DNA from: Geobacter argillaceus
GTDB taxonomy: Bacteria > Desulfobacterota > Desulfuromonadia > Geobacterales > DSM-12255
NCBI RefSeq assembly: GCF_007830735.1
Contig: NZ_VLLN01000002.1
Location: forward strand, 1 to 64,000
Reading direction: 5' to 3'
DNA: 64,000 bases
Made by a program: the position numbers and the translations under genes. Position 1 is the stretch's first letter. Every line of letters begins with the position of its first letter. The notes beneath the pieces were generated by a model. It saw only the letters and a list, made by a program, of their open reading frames with translations. It was not told where the DNA came from and did no database searches. This document shows, piece by piece, positions 27,181-36,068 of the stretch.

Positions 27181-29895
27181 ATGCGCAACCAAGCATCATA
27201 CCGCGGCCTGTACGGCTTCGTCGTCAGGTTCCCGCGCCTGATCATTTTTGTGGCACTCCTGCTCGCCGTGGTCTCGGTTATCTACACGAAGCAGAACATG
27301 ACCTTCCTCACCGGCAGGGATCAGTTGATGCCGGCCAACACCACGTTCAACCGCGACTATCAGGCATACCGCCAGGAGTTCGGCGACCAGGAAGAGATCG
27401 TCGTCGTCATCGAGGCGAACGATACCGAACGGGCCGGCCGCTTCGGCACACGGCTGTTCGATAAGTTCAGCAAAGACCAGCAGCATTTCCGCGAGGTCTT
27501 CTACCCCTTTGGCCTGGAATTCTTCAAAAAGAACGGCCTTCTGTTCGTTTCTCTGGACGAGGTGCGGGCACTGCGGCGCAACCTGACCCTGGCCAAGCCC
27601 GTCCTTAAGGAGTTGGCCGCCAACCCGTCGGTGGAAACCCTCTTTTCCTTCCTCACCAGGGAGATGGACGGGTATCTCCAGGCGGACCGGAATACGCCGG
27701 CAGCGAGGGAAAAGCTGGCAAGCCTCGCCTTCATGCTGGACAAGCTCGGGCTCGGCTTTCAGCAGTTCGGCACAAACGGCTCGACCGACTTCTCCCTGGA
27801 GGAGTTCTTTTTCAACGGCCCCGGCGGCCAGGCGTCCAGTTTCAGCAAGGCCGGTCGGCAACAGGTACTGACCCTGCTGCCGGTCAAGGATTCGGAGAGC
27901 TTCGTTCCGGCCGAGGAGGCGATCCGGATCATTCGCCGGGAAATCGCCGCCCTCAAGAAGCTCCCCGAGTTCAAGGGGGTGACGGTGGGGCTCACCGGGA
28001 CACCGGTCCTGGAGCATGAGGAGATGACCACCAGCGAGCGCGACATCACGCTGGCCACGGTCATCTCCCTGGCGCTCACCGTGGTCCTCCTGGTGCTTGC
28101 CTTCCGCGGCGTGCTGAACGTCGGCGCAGCCGTCGTTTCCCTGGCCGTTGCCATCTGCCTCGCCTTTGGCTTCGCCACCCTGGCGGTCGGCCATCTCAAC
28201 ATCCTCTCCATGGTCTTCGCCATCATGCTGATCGGCATCGGCATCGAATACGGCATCCAGGTGGTGCTCCGTTACCAGGAGGAACTGACCGGAGGGGCGA
28301 CCCACCTTGACGGGATCGCCACCGGCCTCAACCGGAACATCTGGGCCATCGTCATGGCAGCGGCCACGGTGGCCGCCGCCTTCCTTACCTTTGTCGCCAC
28401 CGACTTCAAGGGGATCGCCGAGCTGGGGATCATCGCCGGCGGCGGCATCGCCATCTGTGTTCTCGTCACCTTCACGGTCCTGCCGGCACTGCTGGTTGTT
28501 CTTGCGCCGTACAGGAAGAAAGGAGTGAGGAGTAAGGGGTTAGGGGCAAAATCCGACCCCTCGCTCCTCACCCCTCACTCCTCACTCCGAAGAGCGGGCG
28601 TGAAACGCCTGCTCTTCGGCTATCCGAAGGCGGTCATCGCCCTGACCGTCATTCTCTGCGCTGCCGCCATCTATCCGGTTTCCCGTGTTTCCTTCGACTT
28701 CAACCTGATGAATCTCCAGGCCAAGGGGCTGGAGTCGGTGGAGTACGCCTACAAGCTGATGAAGAGCAAGGAAAACGCCGGCTACTTCGCCGTGGTCATG
28801 GCCAACTCGCCGGCCGAGGCCGCGGAAAAGGCGAAGCGGCTGGAGCGGCTGCCGACGGTGGACCATGTAGTGAGCCTCGCTACCTTCGTCCCGGAACAAC
28901 AGCGGGAAAAGCTTGCCGAGCTGGCCGCCCTCCGCGCGGATCTGGCCGACATCAAGGGTGGGGCCTACGAGGAGAACCTGAATCTTATGGCCCTGCCGGC
29001 CGTGTTCGAGCACTTCCGTAACAGCGTGGAGCGGCTGAAGAAGCAGCTCGTTGCTGAGCAAAGACCGGAGGCAAAGCAGGTCGGCAGCTTTCTGGCAACC
29101 CTGGACAGTTTTTTCGCCTCCCTGGAGAAGGAAAAGGACAAAAACGCCGTGGGGATGCTGAAGAATTTTCAGGGTGGGATGCTCTCCGGGCTGCCACAGC
29201 AGATCAGCCTGCTCAGGGAGAGCCTTGCCGCCACACCGGTGACCGAGACGGACATCCCGCCCCAACTGCACGGCAGGTTTGTCGGCAAGAGCGGCAAATA
29301 CCAACTCCAGGTGGCGCCGAAGAAGGAGATCTTCGACCGGGCACCGCTCAAGGAATTTCTTGATGACGTCCGCACCGTCGATCCCCATGCCACCGGCGAA
29401 CCGGTCATGGTCTACGAGTCGATGACGATCCTCAGGAACTCCTACTTCGGCGCCTTTATCTACGCCTTTGCGGCCATTGTCCTGATCCTGGTGGCCACCT
29501 TCCGGAGCCTCAAGTTCGCCCTCATCGGCCTAGTGCCGCTGGTGGTCGGCATCCTCTTCATGGTGACCGGCATGTGGCTCTTCGGCATCAACTTCAACTC
29601 GGCCAACATCATCGTCCTGCCGCTGGTCCTGGGAATAGCGGTCGACTCGGGCATCTACCTGATCAACCGCTTCCGGCGCGAGGACGGTGACGGGGTCTCG
29701 GTGGTCTTCAGCAGTACCGGCGTCGGCGTCCTGTACAACACCCTGACGATCATGGCCAGCTTCGGAGCCCTCATTGTCGCCCACCACCAGGGGGTCTTCA
29801 GCATCGGCGCAGTCATGTCCCTGGGGATGGTGGCCTGCCAGATCGCCTTCGTACTGGTGCTGCCGGCGGTGCTGTCGCTGGTGAATAAAGGATGA
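27181..29895 (+). CDS. hpnN: Hopanoid transporter HpnN (RND/MMPL family)
   Basis: A 904-aa inner-membrane RND protein; HpnN moves hopanoids to the outer membrane in characterised bacteria. It has two similar halves, each with one helix, a large periplasmic domain and a helix bundle (for example VVLLVLAFRGVLNVGAAVVS and IVLILVATFRSLKFALIGLV). Residues 448-470, just after helix 6 of the first half, are encoded by an in-frame heptamer palindrome and have low complexity. It is divergent from shc. The stop overlaps the next start (ATGA). Confidence 0.93.
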   Translation: MRNQASYRGLYGFVVRFPRLIIFVALLLAVVSVIYTKQNMTFLTGRDQLMPANTTFNRDYQAYRQEFGDQEEIVVVIEANDTERAGRFGTRLFDKFSKDQQHFREVFYPFGLEFFKKNGLLFVSLDEVRALRRNLTLAKPVLKELAANPSVETLFSFLTREMDGYLQADRNTPAAREKLASLAFMLDKLGLGFQQFGTNGSTDFSLEEFFFNGPGGQASSFSKAGRQQVLTLLPVKDSESFVPAEEAIRIIRREIAALKKLPEFKGVTVGLTGTPVLEHEEMTTSERDITLATVISLALTVVLLVLAFRGVLNVGAAVVSLAVAICLAFGFATLAVGHLNILSMVFAIMLIGIGIEYGIQVVLRYQEELTGGATHLDGIATGLNRNIWAIVMAAATVAAAFLTFVATDFKGIAELGIIAGGGIAICVLVTFTVLPALLVVLAPYRKKGVRSKGLGAKSDPSLLTPHSSLRRAGVKRLLFGYPKAVIALTVILCAAAIYPVSRVSFDFNLMNLQAKGLESVEYAYKLMKSKENAGYFAVVMANSPAEAAEKAKRLERLPTVDHVVSLATFVPEQQREKLAELAALRADLADIKGGAYEENLNLMALPAVFEHFRNSVERLKKQLVAEQRPEAKQVGSFLATLDSFFASLEKEKDKNAVGMLKNFQGGMLSGLPQQISLLRESLAATPVTETDIPPQLHGRFVGKSGKYQLQVAPKKEIFDRAPLKEFLDDVRTVDPHATGEPVMVYESMTILRNSYFGAFIYAFAAIVLILVATFRSLKFALIGLVPLVVGILFMVTGMWLFGINFNSANIIVLPLVLGIAVDSGIYLINRFRREDGDGVSVVFSSTGVGVLYNTLTIMASFGALIVAHHQGVFSIGAVMSLGMVACQIAFVLVLPAVLSLVNKG
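28522..28590. repeat. Heptamer palindrome inside hpnN
   Basis: GGAGTGA, GGAGTAA, GGGGTTA and GGGGCAA (28522-28549) face inverted units ACCCCTC, GCTCCTC, ACCCCTC, ACTCCTC and ACTCCGA (28556-28590). The array is 69 bp, exactly 23 codons, with no stop in the hpnN frame. It encodes a Ser/Lys/Leu-rich loop. Confidence 0.9.
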
Positions 29896-30494
29896 GGAAC
29901 GAGGAACGGGGAACGAAGAGCGGGGAAAACCTGCGGGGGGCCGTTCCTCTCTGCCATCTCTTTCTGCGGGAACGGGTCCGGCCAGGGGACCGGGTGGTTG
30001 ACGCCACCTGCGGCAACGGTAATGATACCCTCCTGCTGGCTGGGCTGGTCGGGCCGCAGGGAAAGGTCTGGGCCTTCGACAGCCAGGAGACGGCCATCAC
30101 TGCCACCGACGCGGCTCTACGCGCAACCGGGTGCCGGGAATGGGTGGAGATGGTGCAGGATGGCCATGAGCGGCTGGCACAGTATGTGGCCGGGCCGGTC
30201 GCTGCCGTGGTCTTCAACCTGGGGTATCTGCCCGGCGGCGACAAGGGATTCGTTACCAGGCCCGCATCGACCCGGGCCGCCCTGGAGCAGGCAGCATCAT
30301 TGATCGCGCCGGGCGGCTTTGTCCTGGTCGTGGTCTACACCGGCCACCCGGGTGGAGACGAGGAATGGGATGTGGTCCGCACCTGGGGGGAAGCACTCGT
30401 GCCAGGGGAGTTCAATGTCTGGCAGGCCCGCCAGTTGAACCGGTCGGAGGCGGCGCCGTTTCTGGTGGTGGTGGAAAAGACAGCAGGACGCTAA
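29892..30494 (+). CDS. Class I SAM-dependent methyltransferase (YtqB-like)
   Basis: A 200-aa member of the rRNA-methylase-like PF06962 family. The SAM-binding loop is VVDATCGNGNDT and the family motif NLGYLPGGDK follows near residue 115. YtqB of Bacillus is now linked to tRNA wobble-uridine methylation (TrmM/MnmM); I infer a tRNA target. The ATG overlaps the hpnN stop, but the first 12-15 codons are a heptamer repeat, so the native N-terminus may start further in, or may have been extended by the repeat. Confidence 0.85.
   Translation: MRNEERGTKSGENLRGAVPLCHLFLRERVRPGDRVVDATCGNGNDTLLLAGLVGPQGKVWAFDSQETAITATDAALRATGCREWVEMVQDGHERLAQYVAGPVAAVVFNLGYLPGGDKGFVTRPASTRAALEQAASLIAPGGFVLVVVYTGHPGGDEEWDVVRTWGEALVPGEFNVWQARQLNRSEAAPFLVVVEKTAGR
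29894..29950. repeat. Heptamer array at hpnN-methyltransferase junction
   Basis: GAGGAAC, GAGGAAC, GGGGAAC and GAAGAGC run from 29894, and a short inverted counterpart CCGTTCCTCT lies at 29941-29950. The array contains the hpnN stop and the first codons of the next gene. Confidence 0.75.
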
Positions 30495-30538
30495 CCTTTT
30501 CACGCGAGCGAGATCTGATGGCTTACGTCTCGCGGAAG

Positions 30539-30928
30539 TTAATAGGCCAGGTCAAAGGCGTTGGGAATATGTTCGATCCGGTGGGTGCCGTTCGCAAGGA
30601 GCATGACGGCGATGACGTCGAAACGGGCCGGGGCGTCCTGCTGTCGGTTCTTGGCCAGCCAGGTAAGGGCAGCCTTGCTGATCTGGCGCTGTTTGAAGGA
30701 GGTCACTGCCAGCTGTGGCGGGCCGTAGGTCATGCTGCGGCGGGTCTTCACCTCCACAAATACCAGGGTCTTCCCGTCACGGGCCACGATGTCCGCCTCT
30801 CCCCCCTTGCAGCGGAAGTTGCGCTCCACGATCCGGTAGCCGGCCTTACGGAGAAAGTTAGCCGCTAACTCCTCCCCCTGTGCGCCTACACTCTGGTTAT
30901 TGCCAACGGGTTTCTCCTCGCCCGTCAC
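30539..30928 (-). CDS. yraN: UPF0102 family protein YraN
   Basis: A 129-aa restriction-endonuclease-fold protein with the family core GEELAANFLRKAGYRIVERN, GGEADIVARDG and VFVEVKTR (predicted nuclease residues Asp, Glu, Lys). Its role is unknown. A GTG start overlaps the rnhB stop (GTGA), so it is coupled to rnhB, as is common. The start codon lies in a heptamer array; the first ten residues are therefore uncertain. Confidence 0.92.
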   Translation of the reverse strand: MTGEEKPVGNNQSVGAQGEELAANFLRKAGYRIVERNFRCKGGEADIVARDGKTLVFVEVKTRRSMTYGPPQLAVTSFKQRQISKAALTWLAKNRQQDAPARFDVIAVMLLANGTHRIEHIPNAFDLAY

Positions 30929-30942
30929 TCCCCACTCCTCAC
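30922..30942. repeat. Heptamer array at the rnhB-yraN junction
   Basis: On the minus strand GTGAGGA, GTGGGGA and GTGACGG form three 7-base units. They encode the last residues of RnhB (VRSGE), its stop and the GTG start of yraN. No inverted half is present. Confidence 0.7.
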
Positions 30943-31572
30943 ATGTTCCCGGACCCCCCGGAATGTCGTCCGGTGGATCGGCGACGGACCGAGGCGGGCA
31001 ATGGCTTCCAGGTGGGCCTGGCTGCCGTACCCCTTGTGGCCGGCCAGACCGTAACCGGGGTAGAGCCGGTCGTACTCCACCATCATCCGGTCCCGCGTCA
31101 CCTTGGCGATGATGGAGGCGGCGGCGATGGAGACGCTACGGCCGTCACCCTGCTTGATGGTACGCTGGGGCACGGCGAGCGGAATCATGGAGATGCCGTC
31201 GATCAGCAGGAAGTCGGGTGCCGTTGCCAGCTGCGCCACCGCCTGCTTCATGGCCGCCAGGGTCGCCTGCAGGATATTGTCCCGATCGACGACGTCGTGG
31301 TCCATGATCCCCACCCCGACCGCCAGTGCGGTCGCCATGATCCGGTCAAAGAGTCCCTCCCGCTGTTTTTCCGTCAGCTTCTTGGAGTCGTTGATACCGT
31401 CGACCACAGACCCGCTATCGAGGATCACCGCAGCCGCCACCACCGGTCCTGCCAGTGGCCCCCGGCCGGCCTCGTCAATACCGGCAATGGAGCGGTATCC
31501 CTGGCGGCGGGCAAGGTCTTCGAACTCCCACATGGTCGGTGCCGGCTCGTCGCCAAACAGGGTCAGGGTCAT
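30925..31572 (-). CDS. rnhB: Ribonuclease HII
   Basis: Removes ribonucleotides from DNA and RNA-DNA hybrids. The 215-aa protein has IAGIDEAGRGPLAGPVVAAA with the first metal-binding Asp and Glu, and DSKKLTEKQRE. It follows rplS across a terminator and is coupled to yraN by a GTGA overlap. The terminal residues VRSGE are read from a heptamer array. Confidence 0.96.
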   Translation of the reverse strand: MTLTLFGDEPAPTMWEFEDLARRQGYRSIAGIDEAGRGPLAGPVVAAAVILDSGSVVDGINDSKKLTEKQREGLFDRIMATALAVGVGIMDHDVVDRDNILQATLAAMKQAVAQLATAPDFLLIDGISMIPLAVPQRTIKQGDGRSVSIAAASIIAKVTRDRMMVEYDRLYPGYGLAGHKGYGSQAHLEAIARLGPSPIHRTTFRGVREHVRSGE

Positions 31573-31599
31573 GGTTGCTCCGGATGGTTGTCCACAATA

Positions 31600-31632
31600 A
31601 GCAAAAGGCCCCGGTTTCCCGAGGCCTTTTCT
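31600..31632 (-). terminator. Terminator downstream of rplS
   Basis: On the minus strand AAAAGGCCTCGGG and CCGGGGCCTTTTGC form a stem ending in T-rich sequence, immediately after rplS and before rnhB. It should end the ffh-to-rplS transcript, at least partly. Confidence 0.75.
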
Positions 31633-31635
31633 TGC

Positions 31636-31995
31636 TTAGATGGCGCCTGCAACGTACTTTTTCTCGCGGATACGGGCCGCCTTCCCCCGGAGCTTCCGGA
31701 GGTAGTAGAGCTTGGCGCGGCGCACGTGGCCCCGGGTGATCACCTCAACGGTCTCCACTGTCGGGGAGTGCAGCGGAAACACCCTTTCGACACCAACGCC
31801 GTTGGAAATCTTCCGCACGGTGAATGACTCGCGGACCCCACCGTTCTGACGGCCGATGCATACGCCCTGGAAGGCCTGGATACGGCTCTTGTCGCCTTCC
31901 ACGATCTTCACGTGGACCTTGACGGTGTCGCCCGGCTTGAACGGTACCACGTTCTTCTTCATCTGCTCCATTTCGATTCTGTCTATCGTGTTCAT
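31636..31995 (-). CDS. rplS: 50S ribosomal protein L19
   Basis: A 119-aa large-subunit protein at the intersubunit face. The start [20 protein letters not shown] and [20 protein letters not shown] are typical, as is [13 protein letters not shown]. It closes the rpsP-khpA-rimM-trmD-SPOUT-rplS series and is followed by a terminator. Confidence 0.98.
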   Translation of the reverse strand: MNTIDRIEMEQMKKNVVPFKPGDTVKVHVKIVEGDKSRIQAFQGVCIGRQNGGVRESFTVRKISNGVGVERVFPLHSPTVETVEVITRGHVRRAKLYYLRKLRGKAARIREKKYVAGAI

Positions 31996-32076
31996 GTTTT
32001 CCTCCCTACGGTTAAAGCCGAAGCTTTTGATAGTAGTAACCGTCCTGACGACCGGACTGATTGCTGTTAGTGTCTG

Positions 32077-32649
32077 TCAACCCTGCCGTCCGCGGTCGCC
32101 CCGGAGCCGGTCCATGATGATGGCGGCTGCGGCCCGCACCGACAGGTGGTTGTATGTATCATACCCGCGAATCGGTTCCAGGACCATGTCGGCCCGGGCA
32201 AAGACCTCTTCCGTAAGCCCCCAGCCGGTGCCGAACAGCAGCAGGTGGGGTCGTTCATCCCTTGCCAGCCGTGCAGCCAGGTCAGGACAACCGATGGTAT
32301 CCGTCCGCTCGGCAGCGCCGGTTGCCACCAGCAGCGGTTTGACTCCCGTTTCCCTCGAAAGGTCGGCCACTGCCTCATCCAGGCTCGGCACGACCCGCAC
32401 CAGGGACAGGGCCTCTTTCCGCTTGGGGTTGTAACCGGCCCCCCACCCTTCCTGCCAGTGACCGACGATCCGGTTGGCCAGTGCCTGTTGTTCCTTCACC
32501 GGTGTCACCACGTAGTAACGAAACAGGCCGTAGGTTCTGGCGGCGCGGGCAATATCATGCAGGTCCAGATTGGTCACGGCCGTGGCCACCACCTGCCGGT
32601 TCTTGTCATAGACCGGGTGATGGATCAGGGCGATACTCAGACTGCTCAT
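32077..32649 (-). CDS. SPOUT-class RNA methyltransferase (PF09936 type)
   Basis: A 190-aa protein of the TM1570-like family. The SPOUT trefoil-knot region appears near the C-terminus as [13 protein letters not shown] and [19 protein letters not shown]. It overlaps trmD by four bases and precedes rplS, the usual place of this gene in Geobacter-like genomes. The RNA target is unknown; the context suggests tRNA or rRNA. Confidence 0.88.
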   Translation of the reverse strand: MSSLSIALIHHPVYDKNRQVVATAVTNLDLHDIARAARTYGLFRYYVVTPVKEQQALANRIVGHWQEGWGAGYNPKRKEALSLVRVVPSLDEAVADLSRETGVKPLLVATGAAERTDTIGCPDLAARLARDERPHLLLFGTGWGLTEEVFARADMVLEPIRGYDTYNHLSVRAAAAIIMDRLRGDRGRQG

Positions 32650-33383
32650 GGCGCCGCTTCTCCGGCAAGCTCACGGAGGAACTTCTCATCCTCCCGGGTC
32701 AGGTGCGCCGTGGCCAGCAAGTCGGGCCGGCGCTGCACGGTCTGGCGCAGAGCCTGCTGGCGACGCCAGCGATCGATCTCCCGGTGGTTGCCGGAAAGAA
32801 GAACCGGCGGCACCGTGCGTCCCCGGAACTCCGGAGGCCTTGTGTACTGCGGATACTCAAGGAGTCCGTCGCTGAACGACTCGTCCAGTGCCGACTCCTC
32901 GCTCCCCAGGACACCGGGAACCAGTCGGGAAACCGCATCCACGATCACCATGGCCGCCAGTTCGCCGCCGGTCAGGACAAAATCGCCGATGGAGAGTTCC
33001 CGGTCCACGTACAGCTCCAGGACCCGCTCGTCGATCCCTTCGTACCGGCCGCAGAGGATGATCAGACCATCTTCGGCAGCCAGCTCCCGGGCCATTGCCT
33101 GGGTAAACGGCTCACCGCGCGGCGAGGTGAGAATTACCCGCGCCCGCGGTGCCTGTGCCTTCACCGCTTCGATGCAGGCGGCCAGCGGCTCGACCTTCAT
33201 CACCATCCCGGCGCCGCCGCCATAGGGGGCATCATCGACGGTCCGATGTCTGTCCAGGGCGAAGTCGCGGATGTTATGGAGGTCGACGCTGATGGCGCCG
33301 CTCTCCACGCCCCGCCGGAGAATGCTCTCGGTAAGCGGTCCCTGGAACATGGCCGGGAAGAGGGTCAAAATCTGGAATTTCAT
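32646..33383 (-). CDS. trmD: tRNA (guanine(37)-N1)-methyltransferase
   Basis: Forms m1G37 next to the anticodon, preventing frameshifting. The 245-aa protein has the knot segment [14 protein letters not shown] and [14 protein letters not shown], and the N-terminus [13 protein letters not shown]. It overlaps rimM by four bases upstream and the SPOUT gene by four bases downstream, so the run is translationally coupled. Confidence 0.98.
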   Translation of the reverse strand: MKFQILTLFPAMFQGPLTESILRRGVESGAISVDLHNIRDFALDRHRTVDDAPYGGGAGMVMKVEPLAACIEAVKAQAPRARVILTSPRGEPFTQAMARELAAEDGLIILCGRYEGIDERVLELYVDRELSIGDFVLTGGELAAMVIVDAVSRLVPGVLGSEESALDESFSDGLLEYPQYTRPPEFRGRTVPPVLLSGNHREIDRWRRQQALRQTVQRRPDLLATAHLTREDEKFLRELAGEAAP

Positions 33384-33901
33384 AGATCAAGCAGCCCTTC
33401 GAGAGGGCTTATGGTCATGATGCCGGCTTCGAGGTCGATGGCCTTGACCACCTCGTCGATCGCCGGTATCAGGTATTCCTTTTCATTGGCCCGGACCAGA
33501 TAGACGTCGTTGCTGCCGGTCTCCATGATATTTTCGAGACGGCCCAGTTCCGTGCCGTCGTCGGTGACCACCCTAAGCCCAATCAGATCGAACCAATAGA
33601 ACTCGTCATCTGCCAGGGGCGGAAGCTGACTGCGCTGGACGTAAATCTCACGTCCCACCAGATGCTGCACCTGATTGATATCAGCCATCCCTTTAAGGGT
33701 AAGGAGAATCTTCCGGCCATGGGCTGCTGCACCTGCTACGAAATACGTCTCTTCTTTACCGCCCGTATCTTTCAAAATAACCCTGTCGAGGGAGAGAAAC
33801 GTCCCGCTCTCCCCCGAAAAGGGTGCTACCCGCAACTGGCCCTTGATGCCATGGGTGCCAGCCACCTTACCCAACAGAACCAGCTCACTGCTACCGGACA
33901 T
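33380..33901 (-). CDS. rimM: Ribosome maturation factor RimM
   Basis: Binds S19 and assists assembly of the 30S head. The 173-aa protein has the N-terminal RimM barrel ([16 protein letters not shown]) and the C-terminal PRC-barrel with [15 protein letters not shown]. Its ATG overlaps the khpA stop by one base (TAATG), and its end overlaps trmD. Confidence 0.97.
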   Translation of the reverse strand: MSGSSELVLLGKVAGTHGIKGQLRVAPFSGESGTFLSLDRVILKDTGGKEETYFVAGAAAHGRKILLTLKGMADINQVQHLVGREIYVQRSQLPPLADDEFYWFDLIGLRVVTDDGTELGRLENIMETGSNDVYLVRANEKEYLIPAIDEVVKAIDLEAGIMTISPLEGLLDL

Positions 33902-34131
33902 TACTCGACGATCTTGAGGACGGCCTTCTTGTTGTCCTTGGTCGAAACAGCGTTCAACAGAGTCCGGATGGCCTTTGCGGTCCGCCCTTCCTTACCGATG
34001 ATCCGGCCCATATCCTCCTTGGCCACCGTCAGCTTGATAACTGTCGTATCCTCTTCCAACTCCTCGGTGGTCCTGACCTGGGTCGGGTCGTCAACAAGTG
34101 CTTTGGCGATGGTCTCTACGAGCTGTTTCAT
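33901..34131 (-). CDS. khpA: KH-domain RNA-binding protein KhpA
   Basis: A 76-aa single KH domain protein with the GXXG loop in GRIIGKEGRTAKAIR. KhpA-type proteins bind RNA, often with KhpB, and affect translation and cell division in other bacteria. The start giving MKQLVETIAKALV is chosen; the longer frame adds 47 residues that do not match. It sits between rpsP and rimM as in many genomes. Confidence 0.95.
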   Translation of the reverse strand: MKQLVETIAKALVDDPTQVRTTEELEEDTTVIKLTVAKEDMGRIIGKEGRTAKAIRTLLNAVSTKDNKKAVLKIVE

Positions 34132-34181
34132 GTCGGTATCCTCGTGCTCTGGAGTGTCCGGCGGACCGGGGAAAGTCGAGC

Positions 34182-34445
34182 TCAGGCAGCGGTAACGAAC
34201 TTGGCCCAGATTCCTTCTTTTTTCAGGAGCTGCTTCACGGTGTCGGTCGGCTGTGCTCCCTTGCCCAGCCAATCCAGGGTCGCCGTTTCATCGATGCGGC
34301 AGGCGGCCGGATTCTGGTTCGGGTCATACGTGCCAACGTTGGCGATGAAGCGACCATCCCTGCGAGCCCGCTCATCAGCTACGACAACCTGGTAGAAGGG
34401 CTTCTTCTTTGCGCCGGCCCGGGCGAGTCTGATCTTTACTGCCAT
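34182..34445 (-). CDS. rpsP: 30S ribosomal protein S16
   Basis: An 87-aa small-subunit assembly protein starting [20 protein letters not shown], with the conserved [19 protein letters not shown]. It follows ffh and precedes khpA in the same direction. Confidence 0.98.
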   Translation of the reverse strand: MAVKIRLARAGAKKKPFYQVVVADERARRDGRFIANVGTYDPNQNPAACRIDETATLDWLGKGAQPTDTVKQLLKKEGIWAKFVTAA

Positions 34446-34524
34446 TGTTTCCTCCTGGTGTTACAGCGACTGTCGCCGCCGTTCGTTTATTGGTGTATGG
34501 TGAACGCCATGCTTTACATGAAAA

Positions 34525-35880
34525 TCAAAAAGGAAGCATCCCCTTCATCCCGCCGAGCCCCTTCATGAGCCCCTTAGGTCCCAGCTTCTGGAGCTGCTTG
34601 ATTACCTTCTGGGCCTCGGTGAAACGCTTGAGCAGCTGGTTCACTTCCTGAACCGTTGTTCCGCTCCCCTTGGCAATCCGCAGCCGCCGGCTGCCGTTGA
34701 TGATCGTATGGTTGGCACGCTCGCCGCGGGTCATGGAATCGATGATCGCCTCGATCCGCGTCATCTCCTTCTCGGACGGCTGGGCGTTACCCATCTGCTT
34801 CATCATCTTCCCCATACCGGGGATCATGCCCATGATCGACTCCAGGGAGCCCATCTTCTTGACCTGCTGGAGCTGATTCTTAAAGTCTTCCAGATCGAAA
34901 TCGCCCTTTTTGACCTTTTTCTGGAGCCGCTCTGCCTCCTTGGCGTCAAAGGTCTGATGGGCCTTTTCGATCAGGGTGAGAACGTCACCCATGCCAAGGA
35001 TACGGGAAACCAGCCGGTCGGCGTGAAATACCTCCAGGGCATCCAGCTTCTCGCCCAGGCCGACGAACTTGACCGGCTTGCCGGTGACCGCCCTGATGGA
35101 GAGGGCCGCGCCCCCCTTGGCATCGCCATCCAGCTTGGTCAGCACCACGCCGGAAATCTCCAGCTGCTCGTTAAAGCCGCTGGCGACGTTTACCGCCTCC
35201 TGGCCGGTCATGGCGTCGGCCACGAAGAGGATCTCCCGCGGCTCAACCTCGTCCCTGATCCGGACCAGTTCGTTCATCAGGTAGTCATCGATCTGATGAC
35301 GGCCGGCAGTGTCCAGAATCACCGTATCCAGACCGTTCAGCTCGGCATAACGGATCGCGCTGCGGCAGATCTCCACCGGGTCCTGGTCGGCCCGCGAGTC
35401 AAAGGTCTCGATCCCCAGCTGCCGACCGAGGGTCTTCAACTGCTCGATGGCGGCCGGACGGTAGACGTCGGCCGGCACCAGCAACGGACGGCGGCGCTGT
35501 CCCTTGAGAAAGCGCGCCAACTTCCCGCAGGAGGTGGTCTTGCCGGCACCCTGGAGGCCAACCATCATGATGGCCACCGGCGGTTTGGCCGCCAGATCGA
35601 GGCCGTTCTCCTCGCCACCACCCATCAGAGCGACCAGTTCGTCATGGACGATCTTGATCACCTGCTGGCCGGGACTGAGGCTTTGCAGCACCTGGGAGCC
35701 GACGGCCTGCTCACGCACCCGCTCGACAAAATCCCTCACGACCTTGAAGTTGACATCCGCCTCAAGGAGAACCAGCCGCACCTCGCGGAGCGCCTCCTTG
35801 ATATTGTCCTCGGTCATTACCCCCTGGCCGCGGAGCTTTTTGAATACCAGTTCAAGTTTGTCGGATAGTGTATCAAACAT
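34525..35880 (-). CDS. ffh: Signal recognition particle protein Ffh
   Basis: GTPase that binds 4.5S RNA and signal sequences to direct co-translational membrane insertion. The 451-aa protein has the N domain, the G domain P-loop GLQGAGKTTS, DTAGRHQID and TKLDGDAKGG, then the methionine-rich M domain (MGMIPGMGKMMKQMG). The ATG giving MFDTLSDKLE is chosen over one nine bases upstream. It heads the ffh-rpsP-rplS run. Confidence 0.98.
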   Translation of the reverse strand: MFDTLSDKLELVFKKLRGQGVMTEDNIKEALREVRLVLLEADVNFKVVRDFVERVREQAVGSQVLQSLSPGQQVIKIVHDELVALMGGGEENGLDLAAKPPVAIMMVGLQGAGKTTSCGKLARFLKGQRRRPLLVPADVYRPAAIEQLKTLGRQLGIETFDSRADQDPVEICRSAIRYAELNGLDTVILDTAGRHQIDDYLMNELVRIRDEVEPREILFVADAMTGQEAVNVASGFNEQLEISGVVLTKLDGDAKGGAALSIRAVTGKPVKFVGLGEKLDALEVFHADRLVSRILGMGDVLTLIEKAHQTFDAKEAERLQKKVKKGDFDLEDFKNQLQQVKKMGSLESIMGMIPGMGKMMKQMGNAQPSEKEMTRIEAIIDSMTRGERANHTIINGSRRLRIAKGSGTTVQEVNQLLKRFTEAQKVIKQLQKLGPKGLMKGLGGMKGMLPF

Positions 35881-36031
35881 CAAGATCACTTATATTTCAG
35901 TTAATTACCCCACCCAACCACAACGGACAAACCACGGGCAGCAGTGGGACTTGTAAAGGATGGAATATAGAGGAGCACCCAAAACTTTGTCAAGACAAAA
36001 ATCGGACGTTACCGTGGATTGGCAATGGTGA

Positions 36032-36060
36032 TTGTGGCCGGTCGGTTGGTCTGGTATATA
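36032..36060 (+). promoter_or_regulatory. Weak candidate promoter, possibly leaderless
   Basis: TTGTGG and TATATA are 17 bases apart and the -10 ends only 8 bases before the ATG of the nucleosidase gene. If used, the transcript would begin at or next to the start codon, consistent with the absence of a ribosome site. Confidence 0.35.
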
Positions 36061-36068
36061 CTTACGCA

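Noticed and set aside
28500-28600. Possible frameshift or pseudogene in hpnN
   Set aside because: The frame stays open through the array and both halves of the transporter are intact.
30495-30538. Hairpin CGCGAG...CTCGCG as a terminator
   Set aside because: The stem is short, the loop long and there is no T run; evidence is too weak to list.
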